Notes: generated by a model not told the origin, from the sequence alone. A stretch of DNA of 64,000 nt from Alteribacillus sp041949975 (GCF_041949975.1 NZ_JBHFQG010000017.1:1-64000), one strand, 5' to 3'; numbered from the stretch's first letter, positions 35,661-44,796 are shown. Made by a program: numbers and translations.

Positions 35661-37385
35661 ATGCTCGAAGAACTTTCAATAAAAAATTTCGCGATTATTG
35701 AAGAATTAACGGTTCCCTTCGGCCAGGGGCTGACTGTATTAACAGGAGAAACAGGAGCCGGAAAATCCATTATAATTGATGCTATCGGCTTATTAATTGG
35801 CGGACGCGGTTCAGTAGAATATGTTCGGCATGGAGAAAAGCGAGCAGAGATAGAAGGTTTATTTCGAGTGGACCAAGCGCATCCTTCAAGAAAAAAACTG
35901 GAGGAAGCTGGCATTGAAGTGGAAGAAGAGATGGTGGTATTAAGAAGAGATATTACGGATCAAGGGAAAAGCGTCTGCCGTATTAATGGAAAATTAGTGA
36001 CATTAGCAATTTTACGGGAAACTGGACAGTCTTTAGTGGACATACATGGACAGCATGAACATCAGGAATTAATGCAGTTAGAGAAACATATATCGATGTT
36101 AGATCGTTTTGCTGGTAAAAAGCTTGAAGAAACCCTTACTGACTACAAAAGTAGATTCAAAACATTTACCAAACTTCAATCTGAATTAAAAAAATGGCAA
36201 GAAAATGATCAAGAATCGGCCAATCGCCTTGACTTTATTCAATATCAATTAGAAGAAATTGAAAAAGCTGGTTTAACCCCTGGAGAAGATGATGAATTAG
36301 AAAAAGAGAGACATATTTTAGCAAATAGTGAAAAATTATTCAGTCAGTTAAATAATACCTATGAAAGTCTCTACGGGGAAGGTAAAGCCCTGGATTGGGC
36401 TGGTCTTGCTATGTCGCATTCAGAAGAAGCGGCAGCGATAGATAATGATTTAGAAAAAGTGAACGAATCCATTCATACTGCTTATTACATGCTTGAAGAA
36501 GCAGCTTTTTCACTTAGAAGCCATGTAGATTCTTTATCCTTTGATCCAGAACGGTTAAACGAAATTGAAACGAGATTAGATGAGATTAACAAGCTAAAAA
36601 GAAAATATGGAAATTCAGTCACCGAAATTCTTGAATTTTCTTCTAAAATTGAAGAAGAAATGGTTGAGCTGTCAAATAAAGATGAAAAAATTCAAGAAAT
36701 CGAAGAAAAGCTAAAATCCATTGCCTTAGATTTAAAAGCTGAAGCTGATACTTTGAGAGACTTACGGGTGCAGGCAGGGGAAAAGCTTGCAGCAGATATA
36801 AAATCTGAACTCAAAGCTCTTCATATGGAAAAAGCGGAAATGGAAGTAAGCTTAAAAGATTTAACCAAAGGAAAAGAGTTTGAATGGGAACATGGAAGTA
36901 CCATTTTTTTTAATGAGAATGGAAGAGATAAAATTGAGTTTTTATTGGCTGCTAATGCGGGAGAACCCTTAAAACCACTTTCAAAAGTTGCTTCCGGGGG
37001 CGAAATTTCCAGAGTTATGCTGGCAATGAAAACTATTTTGTCAGGGTTTCAGCATGTTACTTCTTTAATATTTGATGAAGTTGATACCGGTGTAAGCGGT
37101 CGTGTTGCTCAAGCTATAGCACAAAAAATTTATCAGGTGTCTGTAGGTTCACAAGTATTATGTATATCTCATCTCCCCCAGGTTGCTGCGATGGCTGATA
37201 ATCATTTGTATATTGAGAAAAAAGAAAAAAAAGACCGAGTCATTACTACAGTAAAACCAATAGATGGAAAAAAGAAAACGGACGAAATTGCCAGAATGAT
37301 CTCTGGAGTAGAAATAACGGAATTGACAAGAGAAAATGCAAATGAGTTATTAATTATGGCCGAAAAAATCAAATCCAATTCATGA
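35661..37385 (+). CDS. recN: DNA repair protein RecN
   Basis: RecN is an SMC-like ATPase recruited early to double-strand breaks. The 574-aa protein has Walker A TGETGAGKSIIIDAIGLL near the N terminus, long coiled coils in the middle (about 150–400), the signature SKVASGGEISRVMLAMK and Walker B SLIFDEVDTGVSG. Its length is standard. A strong terminator overlaps its stop. Confidence 0.96.
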   Translation: MLEELSIKNFAIIEELTVPFGQGLTVLTGETGAGKSIIIDAIGLLIGGRGSVEYVRHGEKRAEIEGLFRVDQAHPSRKKLEEAGIEVEEEMVVLRRDITDQGKSVCRINGKLVTLAILRETGQSLVDIHGQHEHQELMQLEKHISMLDRFAGKKLEETLTDYKSRFKTFTKLQSELKKWQENDQESANRLDFIQYQLEEIEKAGLTPGEDDELEKERHILANSEKLFSQLNNTYESLYGEGKALDWAGLAMSHSEEAAAIDNDLEKVNESIHTAYYMLEEAAFSLRSHVDSLSFDPERLNEIETRLDEINKLKRKYGNSVTEILEFSSKIEEEMVELSNKDEKIQEIEEKLKSIALDLKAEADTLRDLRVQAGEKLAADIKSELKALHMEKAEMEVSLKDLTKGKEFEWEHGSTIFFNENGRDKIEFLLAANAGEPLKPLSKVASGGEISRVMLAMKTILSGFQHVTSLIFDEVDTGVSGRVAQAIAQKIYQVSVGSQVLCISHLPQVAAMADNHLYIEKKEKKDRVITTVKPIDGKKKTDEIARMISGVEITELTRENANELLIMAEKIKSNS

Positions 37386-37415
37386 AAAGCTGACCAAAAC
37401 AGGTCGGCTTTTTTA
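37384..37415 (+). terminator. Terminator after recN
   Basis: AAAAGCTGACC and GGTCGGCTTTTTT form the stem around AAAACA. Confidence 0.88.
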
Positions 37416-37501
37416 ATTGACCAGGCTTATAAATACTTTATCAAGAGGCAATTATATGAATACAGCAGATAACTTATATGGGGACGAGGAGGATTTATTG
37501 C

Positions 37502-38755
37502 ATGGATTGGGGGAGAAGATTAACTGGTATTTTGTTATTATTATTATTTACCTTATGTATAACAAATGATACCGTACAAACGTATTTAAATATTCCAGAT
37601 GAAATTATTTTTTTTGATTCAGAATTAGAAAATGCCGATGTAAAGAACAGCATTCAAAATAAATTAGATTTAACAGATGCAAAAAATGTGCAAATTAATG
37701 AAAACAAAGAAAAATCGACGGCCACGATAAAAGTAAATGCCTTGCCAAAAAAACAGACCAGCATTAAAACCATTCCAGATTTGAAAATGATTCCGGGTGG
37801 AGATTCTATAGGAGTAAAGCTTCAATCCGATGGAGTGATGGTCGTAGGTTTTCATGAAGTAACTGCAGAGAATGGCAGAATTTCTCCAGCAAAACAAGCA
37901 GGTATGAAAGCAGGAGATCGAATAATATCTATAAATGGCAAAAAAGTAAAGGATTTAGAAGATGTTGTTCAAAGCTTAAAACAAACTGATAAAAATGATT
38001 CGGTAACATTTCTTGTAAAAAGAGAAAATGAAGAGAAAACAATAAAAGTTAAGATGGAAGAAGGAAAAAACGGCTGTGTCATCGGGGCTTATATACGTAA
38101 TGCTGCTTCAGGAGTAGGAACGTTAACGTTTTATGAACCTAAAAGCGGTAAATTTGGCGCATTAGGACATGTTATTGCTGATTCTGATACTAAAAAGCCT
38201 GTAGTTGTAGAAGATGGCACGATTGTCAGATCTTCTGTCACCTCTATTGAAAGGGGTTCAAATGGAAAACCTGGTGAAAAACAGGCAATGCTGTCTACTG
38301 GTAATGACATACTTGGAAAAGTAACGAAAAACAGCTCATTTGGGGTATTTGGCCAACTTTATACAAATAAACTGTTAAAAAAGCCTTTATATTCTAAACC
38401 ACTTCCGATAGCATTTGCTCATGAAGTCAAAAAGGGACCGGCCGAAATATTAACGGTTTTAGAAGGAGAAAAGGTTGAAAAATTTGATATTGAGATCGTT
38501 CAATCCGTTCCTCAACTTCATCCTGCTTCAAAAGGAATGGTGATTAAAGTGACCGATAAAGAATTACTAGAAAAAACCGGAGGAATTATACAAGGAATGA
38601 GCGGAAGCCCAATTATTCAAAACGGAAAACTTATTGGTGCAGTCACTCACGTCTTTGTTAATGATTCCACCTCGGGATATGCATCTCATATTGAATGGAT
38701 GCTTGAAGAAGCTGGAATTGATACGTATGTAAAAGAAAGGAAAGAAGCTGGTTAA
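37502..38755 (+). CDS. spoIVB: SpoIVB peptidase (S55 family)
   Basis: SpoIVB is made in the forespore under sigma-G and cleaves SpoIVFA to trigger pro-sigma-K processing. From ATG 37502 (GAGGAGG nine bases upstream) the protein has 417 aa: an N-terminal membrane/signal segment (about 7–22), a PDZ domain (about 100–185, with AGMKAGDRIISINGKKV) and the serine peptidase domain with His223 in LGHVIAD and Ser369 in GMSGSP. The in-frame ATG 37478 is upstream of the ribosome-binding site. It is followed by its own terminator and then spo0A, as in all Bacilli. Confidence 0.95.
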   Translation: MDWGRRLTGILLLLLFTLCITNDTVQTYLNIPDEIIFFDSELENADVKNSIQNKLDLTDAKNVQINENKEKSTATIKVNALPKKQTSIKTIPDLKMIPGGDSIGVKLQSDGVMVVGFHEVTAENGRISPAKQAGMKAGDRIISINGKKVKDLEDVVQSLKQTDKNDSVTFLVKRENEEKTIKVKMEEGKNGCVIGAYIRNAASGVGTLTFYEPKSGKFGALGHVIADSDTKKPVVVEDGTIVRSSVTSIERGSNGKPGEKQAMLSTGNDILGKVTKNSSFGVFGQLYTNKLLKKPLYSKPLPIAFAHEVKKGPAEILTVLEGEKVEKFDIEIVQSVPQLHPASKGMVIKVTDKELLEKTGGIIQGMSGSPIIQNGKLIGAVTHVFVNDSTSGYASHIEWMLEEAGIDTYVKERKEAG

Positions 38756-38786
38756 GGAAAACTGATTTCAGTTTTCCTTTTTTGGT
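38756..38786 (+). terminator. Terminator after spoIVB
   Basis: GGAAAACTG and CAGTTTTCC pair around ATTT, followed by TTTTTT. Confidence 0.88.
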
Positions 38787-38844
38787 ATTGGATATATTTT
38801 TAATTGTGGTACTATTAAGTAAATAACTATAAGCATGTTTATTT

Positions 38845-38984
38845 TTCGACAAAAACATACATTTCAGCCTTTGTCAAATGTCGAAAGGCGACAATATATC
38901 TAGAAAATGAAAGGTCTAATGAGCTCTATTATATTTATTAAGGAATTTTGAGTAAATGAAAGGGTATTTGGCAGACTTGTCGAA
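38845..38984 (+). promoter_or_regulatory. Three perfect 0A boxes upstream of spo0A
   Basis: The 7-bp Spo0A site TGTCGAA occurs at 38879–38885 and 38978–38984 on the plus strand and as TTCGACA at 38845–38851. A near match, TGTCAAA, abuts the second box. AAGGAATTT at 38939–38947 resembles a sigma-H -35. The set mirrors the autoregulated spo0A control region of B. subtilis. Confidence 0.8.
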
Positions 38985-39030
38985 AACAATATACAGACCT
39001 TGGTGAAGAAAAAATGAAGGAGGTTCTCGC

Positions 39031-39822
39031 GTGAATAAAATCAAAGTATGTGTAGCTGATGATAACAGAGAATTGGTCGGTTTATTAAATGAATATATTG
39101 GTGCACAGGAAGATATGGAAGTTACAGGAAGCGCTTATAACGGACAGGAATGTTTGAAAGTAGTGGAAGACACTAAGCCTAACGTTCTTGTACTTGATAT
39201 TATTATGCCTCATTTGGATGGATTAGCAGTTTTAAATAAAATTAATTCCGGGGATTATAATCCTCGTCCAAAAATTATTATGCTTACGGCTTTTGGTCAG
39301 GAAGATGTAACTAAAAAAGCCGTTAACCTTGGTGCTTCTTATTATGTTTTAAAACCATTTGATATGGAAACGTTGATTTCAAACATTAGAGAAGTATACG
39401 GAGAGGAATCATCTGTCGTACAGCAGACAATAGGCCATGATAATAAAGAAAGCAAAGAAGAGCCAGAAATTAATTTAAACCAAAGCATAACAAATATTAT
39501 TCATGAAATAGGCGTTCCTGCACATATTAAAGGATACATGTATTTAAGGGAAGCAATCTCAATGGTATATAATGATATTGATTTGTTAGGCTCTATAACA
39601 AAGGTACTTTATCCTGATATCGCAAAGAAATATAACACTACATCAAGCAGAGTGGAACGAGCTATTCGACATGCCATTGAAGTGGCATGGAGCAGAGGAA
39701 ATTTTGAGTCCATTTCACGCATGTTCGGCTACACGATTAATGTTTCTAAAGCCAAACCGACGAATTCAGAATTTATTGCTATGGTAGCAGATAAATTGAG
39801 ACTAGAGCATAAAGTCAGTTAA
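39031..39822 (+). CDS. spo0A: Master sporulation response regulator Spo0A
   Basis: Spo0A~P commits cells to sporulation and controls many transition-state genes. The 263-aa protein has a receiver domain (Asp10/Asp11, phosphoacceptor Asp56 in VLVLDIIMPHLDG, Thr in LTAFGQ, Lys in LKPFDME), a variable linker (about 128–148) and the highly conserved DNA-binding domain with TTSSRVERAIRHAIEVAWSR and a KAKPTNSEF block. GTG 39031 follows AAGGAGG. An insertion sequence begins 29 bp after its stop, apparently inside the terminator. Confidence 0.97.
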   Translation: MNKIKVCVADDNRELVGLLNEYIGAQEDMEVTGSAYNGQECLKVVEDTKPNVLVLDIIMPHLDGLAVLNKINSGDYNPRPKIIMLTAFGQEDVTKKAVNLGASYYVLKPFDMETLISNIREVYGEESSVVQQTIGHDNKESKEEPEINLNQSITNIIHEIGVPAHIKGYMYLREAISMVYNDIDLLGSITKVLYPDIAKKYNTTSSRVERAIRHAIEVAWSRGNFESISRMFGYTINVSKAKPTNSEFIAMVADKLRLEHKVS

Positions 39823-39895
39823 CGTCTAAATATGAAAACCGTCCCTATTGTGAACTGCACCCCGTCAAGTAGACAATAAAAATAATAAAAAGAAT

Positions 39896-40765
39896 CTAAG
39901 CGGCATTATCCCTGTATTCCATAGGGGTAAGGCCGTTTAATCGTTTTTGTAATCGATTGTAATTATCAAAGTGCATGTAGTCATTAATAGCTTGTTTCAG
40001 CTCATCAAATGTAATTTATGTAAATAATACTTCTCACTGAGTGCCCCAAAAAGATTCCATCGGTCCATTATCAATGCATTTCCCTACCCGAGACATACTA
40101 GGCTTTATTTCTGCTTCCGTTTAAATTGAGGAGAAGTGTATTGAAAGCCACGATCGCTATGGAGGAGGGGAGTTGCATCAGGAAAGACTTCGGTCGCCTG
40201 ATTTAATGTTTTAAAGACCAATGGATTGTTATTGGACGTGCCTAAGACATAACTCACAATCGATCCATCGTACAAATCAAGAATGGCACTGAGATAGGCT
40301 TTGTGAGACGAGCCATATTTGAATTCCGTGACATCCGTCACCCACTTTTCATTCAGATGATCGGCCTTAAATTCTCGATTGAGCACATTCTCCGCAACGT
40401 GTTGAGGATTCGATTTCCCATACTGTTTTTTCTTTCGGCGAATGACCGATTGCAGGCCAGCGACCCCCATTAAGCGGTAGATCCGTTTTTCATTTAAGGG
40501 CATCTGGAACATCTTCGCATATTCATCGTCATCCTTCGGCACCCATAGACCCCTTCTACCTTGTGATGCAGCTGGTTTATTTTCTCCAGGATCTTTTGAT
40601 TTAGTTTTTCATTTTTCGTAGGGGTGCGATTTTTCCACTTGTAGTACGCGGAGCGAGCAATGCCCGCCACTTCACACAATAAAGAAATGGACAGGTGATC
40701 CGATTGATGGAGCTCTTGAATGGCTAAGTAGGTATTTTCGGTCCGAACCTGATTTATTTTCGCTT
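39896..40765 (-). pseudogene. IS3-family transposase orfB, frameshifted
   Basis: Reading back from about 40765, three frames together give a normal DDE transposase: SISLLCEVAGIARSAYYKWK, RIYRLMGVAGL, KWVTDVTEFKYG (first Asp), LLHSDRGFQYTSPQFK (second Asp), DNGPMESFWG (Glu) and RLNGLTPMEYR. Breaks occur near 40530–40545 (between VYGCRRMTMN and the MPLNEKRIYR frame), near 40105 and near 40050. No intact copy of the reading frame remains. Confidence 0.85.
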
Positions 40766-41425
40766 CCTTTCGATTTCCTCCAACTTTTTTAAGAATGCGT
40801 TCTCCGCACGTAGCCGTTCATTATCTTTTTCCAGCTTCTTCATCTGTAACGCCGTTTTTTCTTCTGGGGTGAGTTCGTCTTCCATCTTCGCTCTCCCGCG
40901 CCGATCTCGAAGGGCATCTTCGCCTCCTTCTTCGTATTTTCGGGTCCATTGATACACTTGTTGGTAGGACACATTATACCGTTCAGCGATGGTTTGATAG
41001 TCCTTCTTATTCTCTATAAAATCTCTAGCTATAAAAACTCGTTCTTCTAATTTGGTTGTTCTTCCTTTGGTCATTGGACGATTCACTCTTTTCCCCGTGG
41101 TTTTTTTCATCTTTTTTTGACCATTATACTGCTTTATCCACTTTCGCAAAACCGACTGACTGGATATCCCGAAACGAATGGTAACCTCCGCCAGAGAATA
41201 CTTCCCTGAGAGATAGTCGTGGACCGCCTGTAATTTTGTTTCTTTCGAATAAGGGGTCCAGCTTTTGGAAGATTGTAAGGCTTCGAGGCCAAGGTAATTG
41301 TATTTTCTTCTCCAATCTTTGAAGGTGGATAAGCTAATCTGATAGTGTTCTATGATTTCTTTAATGGAAGAACGACCTTTTTCAAAAGCTTGGATAACCT
41401 CAAGCTTTTCTTGTTGTTTAGGAAA
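40754..41425 (-). pseudogene. IS3-family transposase orfA, 5'-truncated
   Basis: A single frame is open from 41425 down to the TAA at 40754, with a stop at 41426–41428 and no ATG, GTG or TTG in its first 90 codons. It encodes two helix-turn-helix units (SSIKEIIEHYQISLSTFKDW and YQTIAERYNVSYQQVYQWTR) and a leucine-zipper-like end (KKLEKDNERLRAENAFLKK). The original start and the IS end were lost, probably by deletion at the junction with the adjacent repeat region. Confidence 0.8.
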
Positions 41426-41471
41426 TTATATTTTTCGAATTGTGGATAACTATCTCCCTACTGTTTGATTA

Positions 41472-41800
41472 GCGTCTAGCTTCAGCGCCCAGCCTCTCGG
41501 AGGCCCAAGACGGTTTAAGGAACTTTGCTAGAATCGCGAACATCGTGTTCGCAACGCAAAAGTCAGCACATCCTGTGCAAGCCAGTTTGACGTTGTCACA
41601 GGACGTGACGTTCTTAGTCGAACATCCTTTAGGACCCTTCTGCTAAAGACGCACACGTCGATGCACAGGACGTGGCGTTTTTGGCGACGAAAGTGCAACG
41701 CAGAAGTCACCACATCCTGTGGAAGTAAGAGCGCCTTTCATGACTGAAGAACATTTACCTGTCGAGGCTGAACAGGGCGCTTGCGCTTTTGTTCTGCATT
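41472..41800. repeat. ~330-bp dispersed repeat with terminal inverted repeats
   Basis: The ends are complementary: AGCGCCC-AGCCTC at 41484–41496 and GAGGCT…GGGCGCT at 41764–41781, bracketed by CTAGCTTC and GCGCTTTTGTTC. Inside, AACGCAAAAGTCAGCACATC (from about 41556) recurs as AACGCAGAAGTCACCACATC (from about 41697), and the palindromic CACATCCTGTG/CACAGGACGTG words recur. The GC content exceeds the flanks. It resembles the abundant intergenic repeats of Bacillaceae that start CTAGCT(C/T)CAGCGCC; that family assignment is from memory. Confidence 0.65.
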
Positions 41801-41882
41801 AAACCGACTCTGTGCCATAAAAATACTCCCCTCCAGGCCAAACAGATTTTTTATTTTATCTGTCTACCATTTGGGGAGCATA

Positions 41883-42092
41883 TCATTGTAGGGGCGGTTT
41901 ATTATTTTGGGAAATATATGATTCGAAAAGTCTGGATACGGTGGAAGAACTTTCTGTATATGGACGCAGTTGGTTAATTCTTCTGGAAGAAGGTTCGTAC
42001 TGTATAACATAATGTTCACCATTATATGAAGCAAGATATATATCAAATCCATGTCTTGTTTCTACAAATTGAAACAATTTTTTCCCTCCCAT
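41883..42092 (-). CDS. Small hypothetical protein
   Basis: I do not recognise this product (up to 69 aa). The start may be ATG 42092, or a TTG 12 codons' worth of bases closer behind GGGAGGG, giving LFQFVETRHGFDIYLAS… . The amino-acid pattern (aromatic and charged alternation, FDIYLASYNGEHYVIQYEPS) looks like a small beta-sheet protein rather than noise, but there is no family evidence. It lies in the accessory island between the repeat and steA and is divergent from steA. Confidence 0.4.
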   Translation of the reverse strand: MGGKKLFQFVETRHGFDIYLASYNGEHYVIQYEPSSRRINQLRPYTESSSTVSRLFESYISQNNKPPLQ

Positions 42093-42200
42093 TAATTAAT
42101 TTATTACTTTATCTTTTATCTACATTCCCAGATGTATGCATGTAATCCCTCCCAATTGGACCATACTAGAAAAAGGCTAAAAAAAGGGGGGAACAACACC

Positions 42201-43313
42201 GTGACTAAGATTCAAGGGAAAGCATGCTTTCATGAGAAAACAAAAACTCTTGCTGATCAAATTGATGAAAATCAAATAGCAGTGATTGCTCATGAAGATA
42301 TAGATCCTATAGCTGCTGAGAGCTTAATAAGAAAAAAAGTCAAAGCTGTTATAAACTTAAAGCGCTCCATGAGCGGGGATTTTTTTCATGAAGGAGTGAA
42401 AAGGCTGTTAAAACATAAAATAAAAATATTTGATATTAATTCAGAAAGTGAGATTGGTAAATGGATACATGGAAGAGAGATAGAAATTAACAATAATTAT
42501 TTATTTGTGATTTATTCTCAAAAGAAATATGAAGTGGGAACCTTGAAAGAATACAGCATGTCTTTTATTCGTTTGCTCGAAGAAAGAGCAAAAAAAAACC
42601 TGCCGTTCACTTTTGAAAAATTCAGCAGCAACAGTATTTCTTACGCAGAAAAAGATTTAATACAGCTTTTAGACTGCTGGAAAAAATGGGAAGCAGGATC
42701 GGCTTTGCAAGATAAAGACGTATTAATCGTTATTCGCGGGACAGATTATGAAAAAGACTTAGACTGTATAAAAAAACATTTTATAAATAAGAAAAATCCC
42801 CTCTCTTTCGTTGCAGTTGACGGTGCAGCTAATGCAATGCTCCGTAAGGGCATGGAGCCTGATTATATCATAGGAGATATGGATTCAGTCAGCAGCAGCG
42901 TTTTACAATGCGGGGCTCAATTAATTGTTCATCAAGGAGCCAAAGGGCAAAGTCCGGGGATGAAAAGAGTGAAGCAAAATAAACTGTCTGCTAATACAGT
43001 TAAATTTATTGGATTAAGTGAAGATGCTGCAATCGCTTTTGCACTAAAAGAAGGAGCAAAGAAAATTTACTTAGTTGGCGGCCATAGAGATATGGAAGAA
43101 TATCTCAGTAAAGGGAGAAAAGGAATGGGTTCTTCTTTGTTGATTAAAATGCTGGCTGGAAGCAAAATCATTGATTTGAAAGGTATACATCATCTTTATA
43201 ACAAAAAGAGCAAAATTCCATCCGTTTTTTGGCGGTTCAGAAAAGCATATCATTCGTTACCTTTCTTGCGCAGTTCAAAACCAAAAAAAGAAATGAGGGA
43301 ATTAAAAGCGTGA
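42201..43313 (+). CDS. steA: SteA-like protein with thiamin pyrophosphokinase-type catalytic domain
   Basis: GTG 42201, eight bases after AAGGGGGGA, gives 370 aa. The N-terminal part (IAVIAHEDIDPIAAESLIRK, KVKAVINLKRSMSG) and the middle TPK-like domain (FVAVDGAANAMLRKGMEPDY then IIGDMDSVSS) match putative cytokinetic ring protein SteA, described in actinobacteria as needed for daughter-cell separation. A hydrophobic C-terminal anchor is weak or absent here; the tail is basic. It overlaps the next gene by four bases, so the three downstream genes form a unit. Confidence 0.75.
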   Translation: MTKIQGKACFHEKTKTLADQIDENQIAVIAHEDIDPIAAESLIRKKVKAVINLKRSMSGDFFHEGVKRLLKHKIKIFDINSESEIGKWIHGREIEINNNYLFVIYSQKKYEVGTLKEYSMSFIRLLEERAKKNLPFTFEKFSSNSISYAEKDLIQLLDCWKKWEAGSALQDKDVLIVIRGTDYEKDLDCIKKHFINKKNPLSFVAVDGAANAMLRKGMEPDYIIGDMDSVSSSVLQCGAQLIVHQGAKGQSPGMKRVKQNKLSANTVKFIGLSEDAAIAFALKEGAKKIYLVGGHRDMEEYLSKGRKGMGSSLLIKMLAGSKIIDLKGIHHLYNKKSKIPSVFWRFRKAYHSLPFLRSSKPKKEMRELKA

Positions 43314-43981
43314 AAACTAGTGTTATTATTCCAGCTTATAATGAAGAAGAACATTTAAGAACCACGTTGCGCACCTTAAAAAAAGCAGACTGGACTAACG
43401 AATTAATTGGAGTTAATGATGGAAGCTCTGATGCGAGTGGAAGAATTATGGAAAAGTATTGTGATATCACCATTTCCTTTATCAAAAACCATGGAAAAAC
43501 GGCAGCTGCAAAAGCGGGATGGTTAGCAAGCAAAGGGGAATATATTGTCATTTTGGATGCTGATCTAAGAGAAAGTGCAGTCTATGGAAAAAGGCTTCTA
43601 TCCCCTTTGCAAAATAATGAAGCAGACTTAGTCATTGGAACGGTTATGGGAAGCGGTAAAAATGGATTTGGGTTTGTTAAAAGACGAGTACAACGTCTGA
43701 TTCATAGAAAAAGCGGTTTATTGCTGCAAACTCCTTTGTCAGGACAGAGAGCATTTCACAGAAAGCATATTGAATATTATCACCAGTTAGAAGCAGAGGG
43801 GTTTGGTTTAGAAACGATGATGACGTTAAAGGCAATACAAGAAGGATTTAAAATTAAAGAGGTAGAAGTGCCATTTATGCATGATGGAAAAGGATGGGGG
43901 CTGCCAGGCATATGGCACCGCGGTAAACAATGGCTGGAGGTGGAAAGGTGCTTATGGAAATATGGAAAATCATACTCGTAA
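43310..43981 (+). CDS. Family 2 glycosyltransferase
   Basis: GTG 43310 overlaps the steA stop and follows TGAGGGA, giving 223 aa. The GT-A fold is clear: VIIPAYNEEEHL, GVNDGSSDASG, ILDADLRESAV in place of the usual DxD, and a C-terminal SGQRAFHRK / EGFGLETMMTLKAIQEGFKI block like dolichol- or polyprenyl-phosphate sugar transferases. There are no membrane segments. The acceptor is unknown, but the following gene resembles polyprenyl-phosphate sugar-phosphate transferases, so a lipid-linked sugar is likely. Confidence 0.8.
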   Translation: MKTSVIIPAYNEEEHLRTTLRTLKKADWTNELIGVNDGSSDASGRIMEKYCDITISFIKNHGKTAAAKAGWLASKGEYIVILDADLRESAVYGKRLLSPLQNNEADLVIGTVMGSGKNGFGFVKRRVQRLIHRKSGLLLQTPLSGQRAFHRKHIEYYHQLEAEGFGLETMMTLKAIQEGFKIKEVEVPFMHDGKGWGLPGIWHRGKQWLEVERCLWKYGKSYS

Positions 43982-44763
43982 GCACCATTATAATACTTTC
44001 CTGGCCGGTTGTAAGAAATATTTCGTTTAAATTCAGCTGGATATCCCTTAACTACAAAAAAACTCATATTCCGTTTACCGTTGGGATAGTTTTATTCATT
44101 GCTGTTATTAATTTTATTTGGTTGTGGCCGCCAAATGATCTATTCGCTTTTCTTATTTATGTAGGCGGTCTTTGGACAGCCGGGTGGATTGATGATATAT
44201 TCGGCACTCGTTTTCCAAAAGGAATAAAAGGTCATTTGCAGTTCTTATTTCAAAAAAGGGAATGGACAACGGGACTTACAAAAATCGTTTTAGTAGGAGC
44301 TGCTTCGGGTCTCAGCTTATGTTTAGTCAATAACATTGTACAAGCAGAAACTCTTATAGCACTTTCATTATTGATTTTGTCCCCGCATGTATGTAATTCC
44401 CTTGACACACGACCATTAAGAGTTTGGAAATGGTTCAGTATTCATTATTTAATATTTATGTTATTTCTGCTGGGGTCAATATCTATAAGCATTCAAATTT
44501 ATATTGTTATAGTAATGGCTGTTTGGGGATATATCGAAATGACGAGAAAAGGAATGCTTGGAGATAATGGGGCAGCATTGTCTGGCGGAATAATGGCATG
44601 GGTGGCCATGCAATATACCCCTGCCATGTATCAAATTTTGTTAACGGGTATTCTTCTTTTGATGACTTACTTTGCAGAAAAAAACTCCATTCATTCTTTT
44701 ATTCAAAAAGTCTCTATATTAAAGGAGATTGATCATTGGGGGCGTAGAGAAAAACTGGAATAA
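43954..44763 (+). CDS. MraY/WecA-like multi-pass membrane protein
   Basis: The 269-aa protein has about eight hydrophobic segments. Motifs echo polyprenyl-phosphate N-acetylhexosamine-1-phosphate transferases: GWIDDIFGTRFPKGIKGH (the DD motif), NSLDTRPLRVWK where MraY has its DG-D motif, and GMLGDNGAALSGG (GD-G motif). The middle motif is altered, so activity on the usual nucleotide sugar is uncertain. The start is ATG 43954, or GTG 43948, inside the preceding gene. It ends the steA unit. Confidence 0.65.
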   Translation: MEIWKIILVSTIIILSWPVVRNISFKFSWISLNYKKTHIPFTVGIVLFIAVINFIWLWPPNDLFAFLIYVGGLWTAGWIDDIFGTRFPKGIKGHLQFLFQKREWTTGLTKIVLVGAASGLSLCLVNNIVQAETLIALSLLILSPHVCNSLDTRPLRVWKWFSIHYLIFMLFLLGSISISIQIYIVIVMAVWGYIEMTRKGMLGDNGAALSGGIMAWVAMQYTPAMYQILLTGILLLMTYFAEKNSIHSFIQKVSILKEIDHWGRREKLE

Positions 44764-44796
44764 AAAAAGGTTGACTCCGTAGCCAGAATCAACCGT
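44762..44796 (-). terminator. Minus-strand terminator after yqzF
   Basis: On the minus strand GGTTGA and TCAACC form the stem, followed by TTTTTTT. It lies between the convergent MraY-like gene and yqzF. Confidence 0.7.

Larger units (their letters stand above)
39851..41428 (-). mobile_element. Degenerate IS3-family (IS150-like) insertion sequence
   Basis: One terminal repeat is visible at 39851–39875 (TGAACTGCACCCCGTCAAG then TAGACA), just after the stop of the transposase gene, as in IS3 elements. Two overlapping-type genes, orfA (two helix-turn-helix motifs) and orfB (DDE domain), are on the minus strand. The opposite terminal repeat is not found and orfA has lost its start, so the element is truncated near 41425. 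With several frameshifts in orfB it should be immobile. Confidence 0.85.

Noticed and set aside
41441..41449. Perfect DnaA-box-like TGTGGATAA
   Set aside because: It is a single isolated copy in IS/repeat junction sequence, with no AT-rich unwinding element or dnaA/dnaN nearby, so not an origin.
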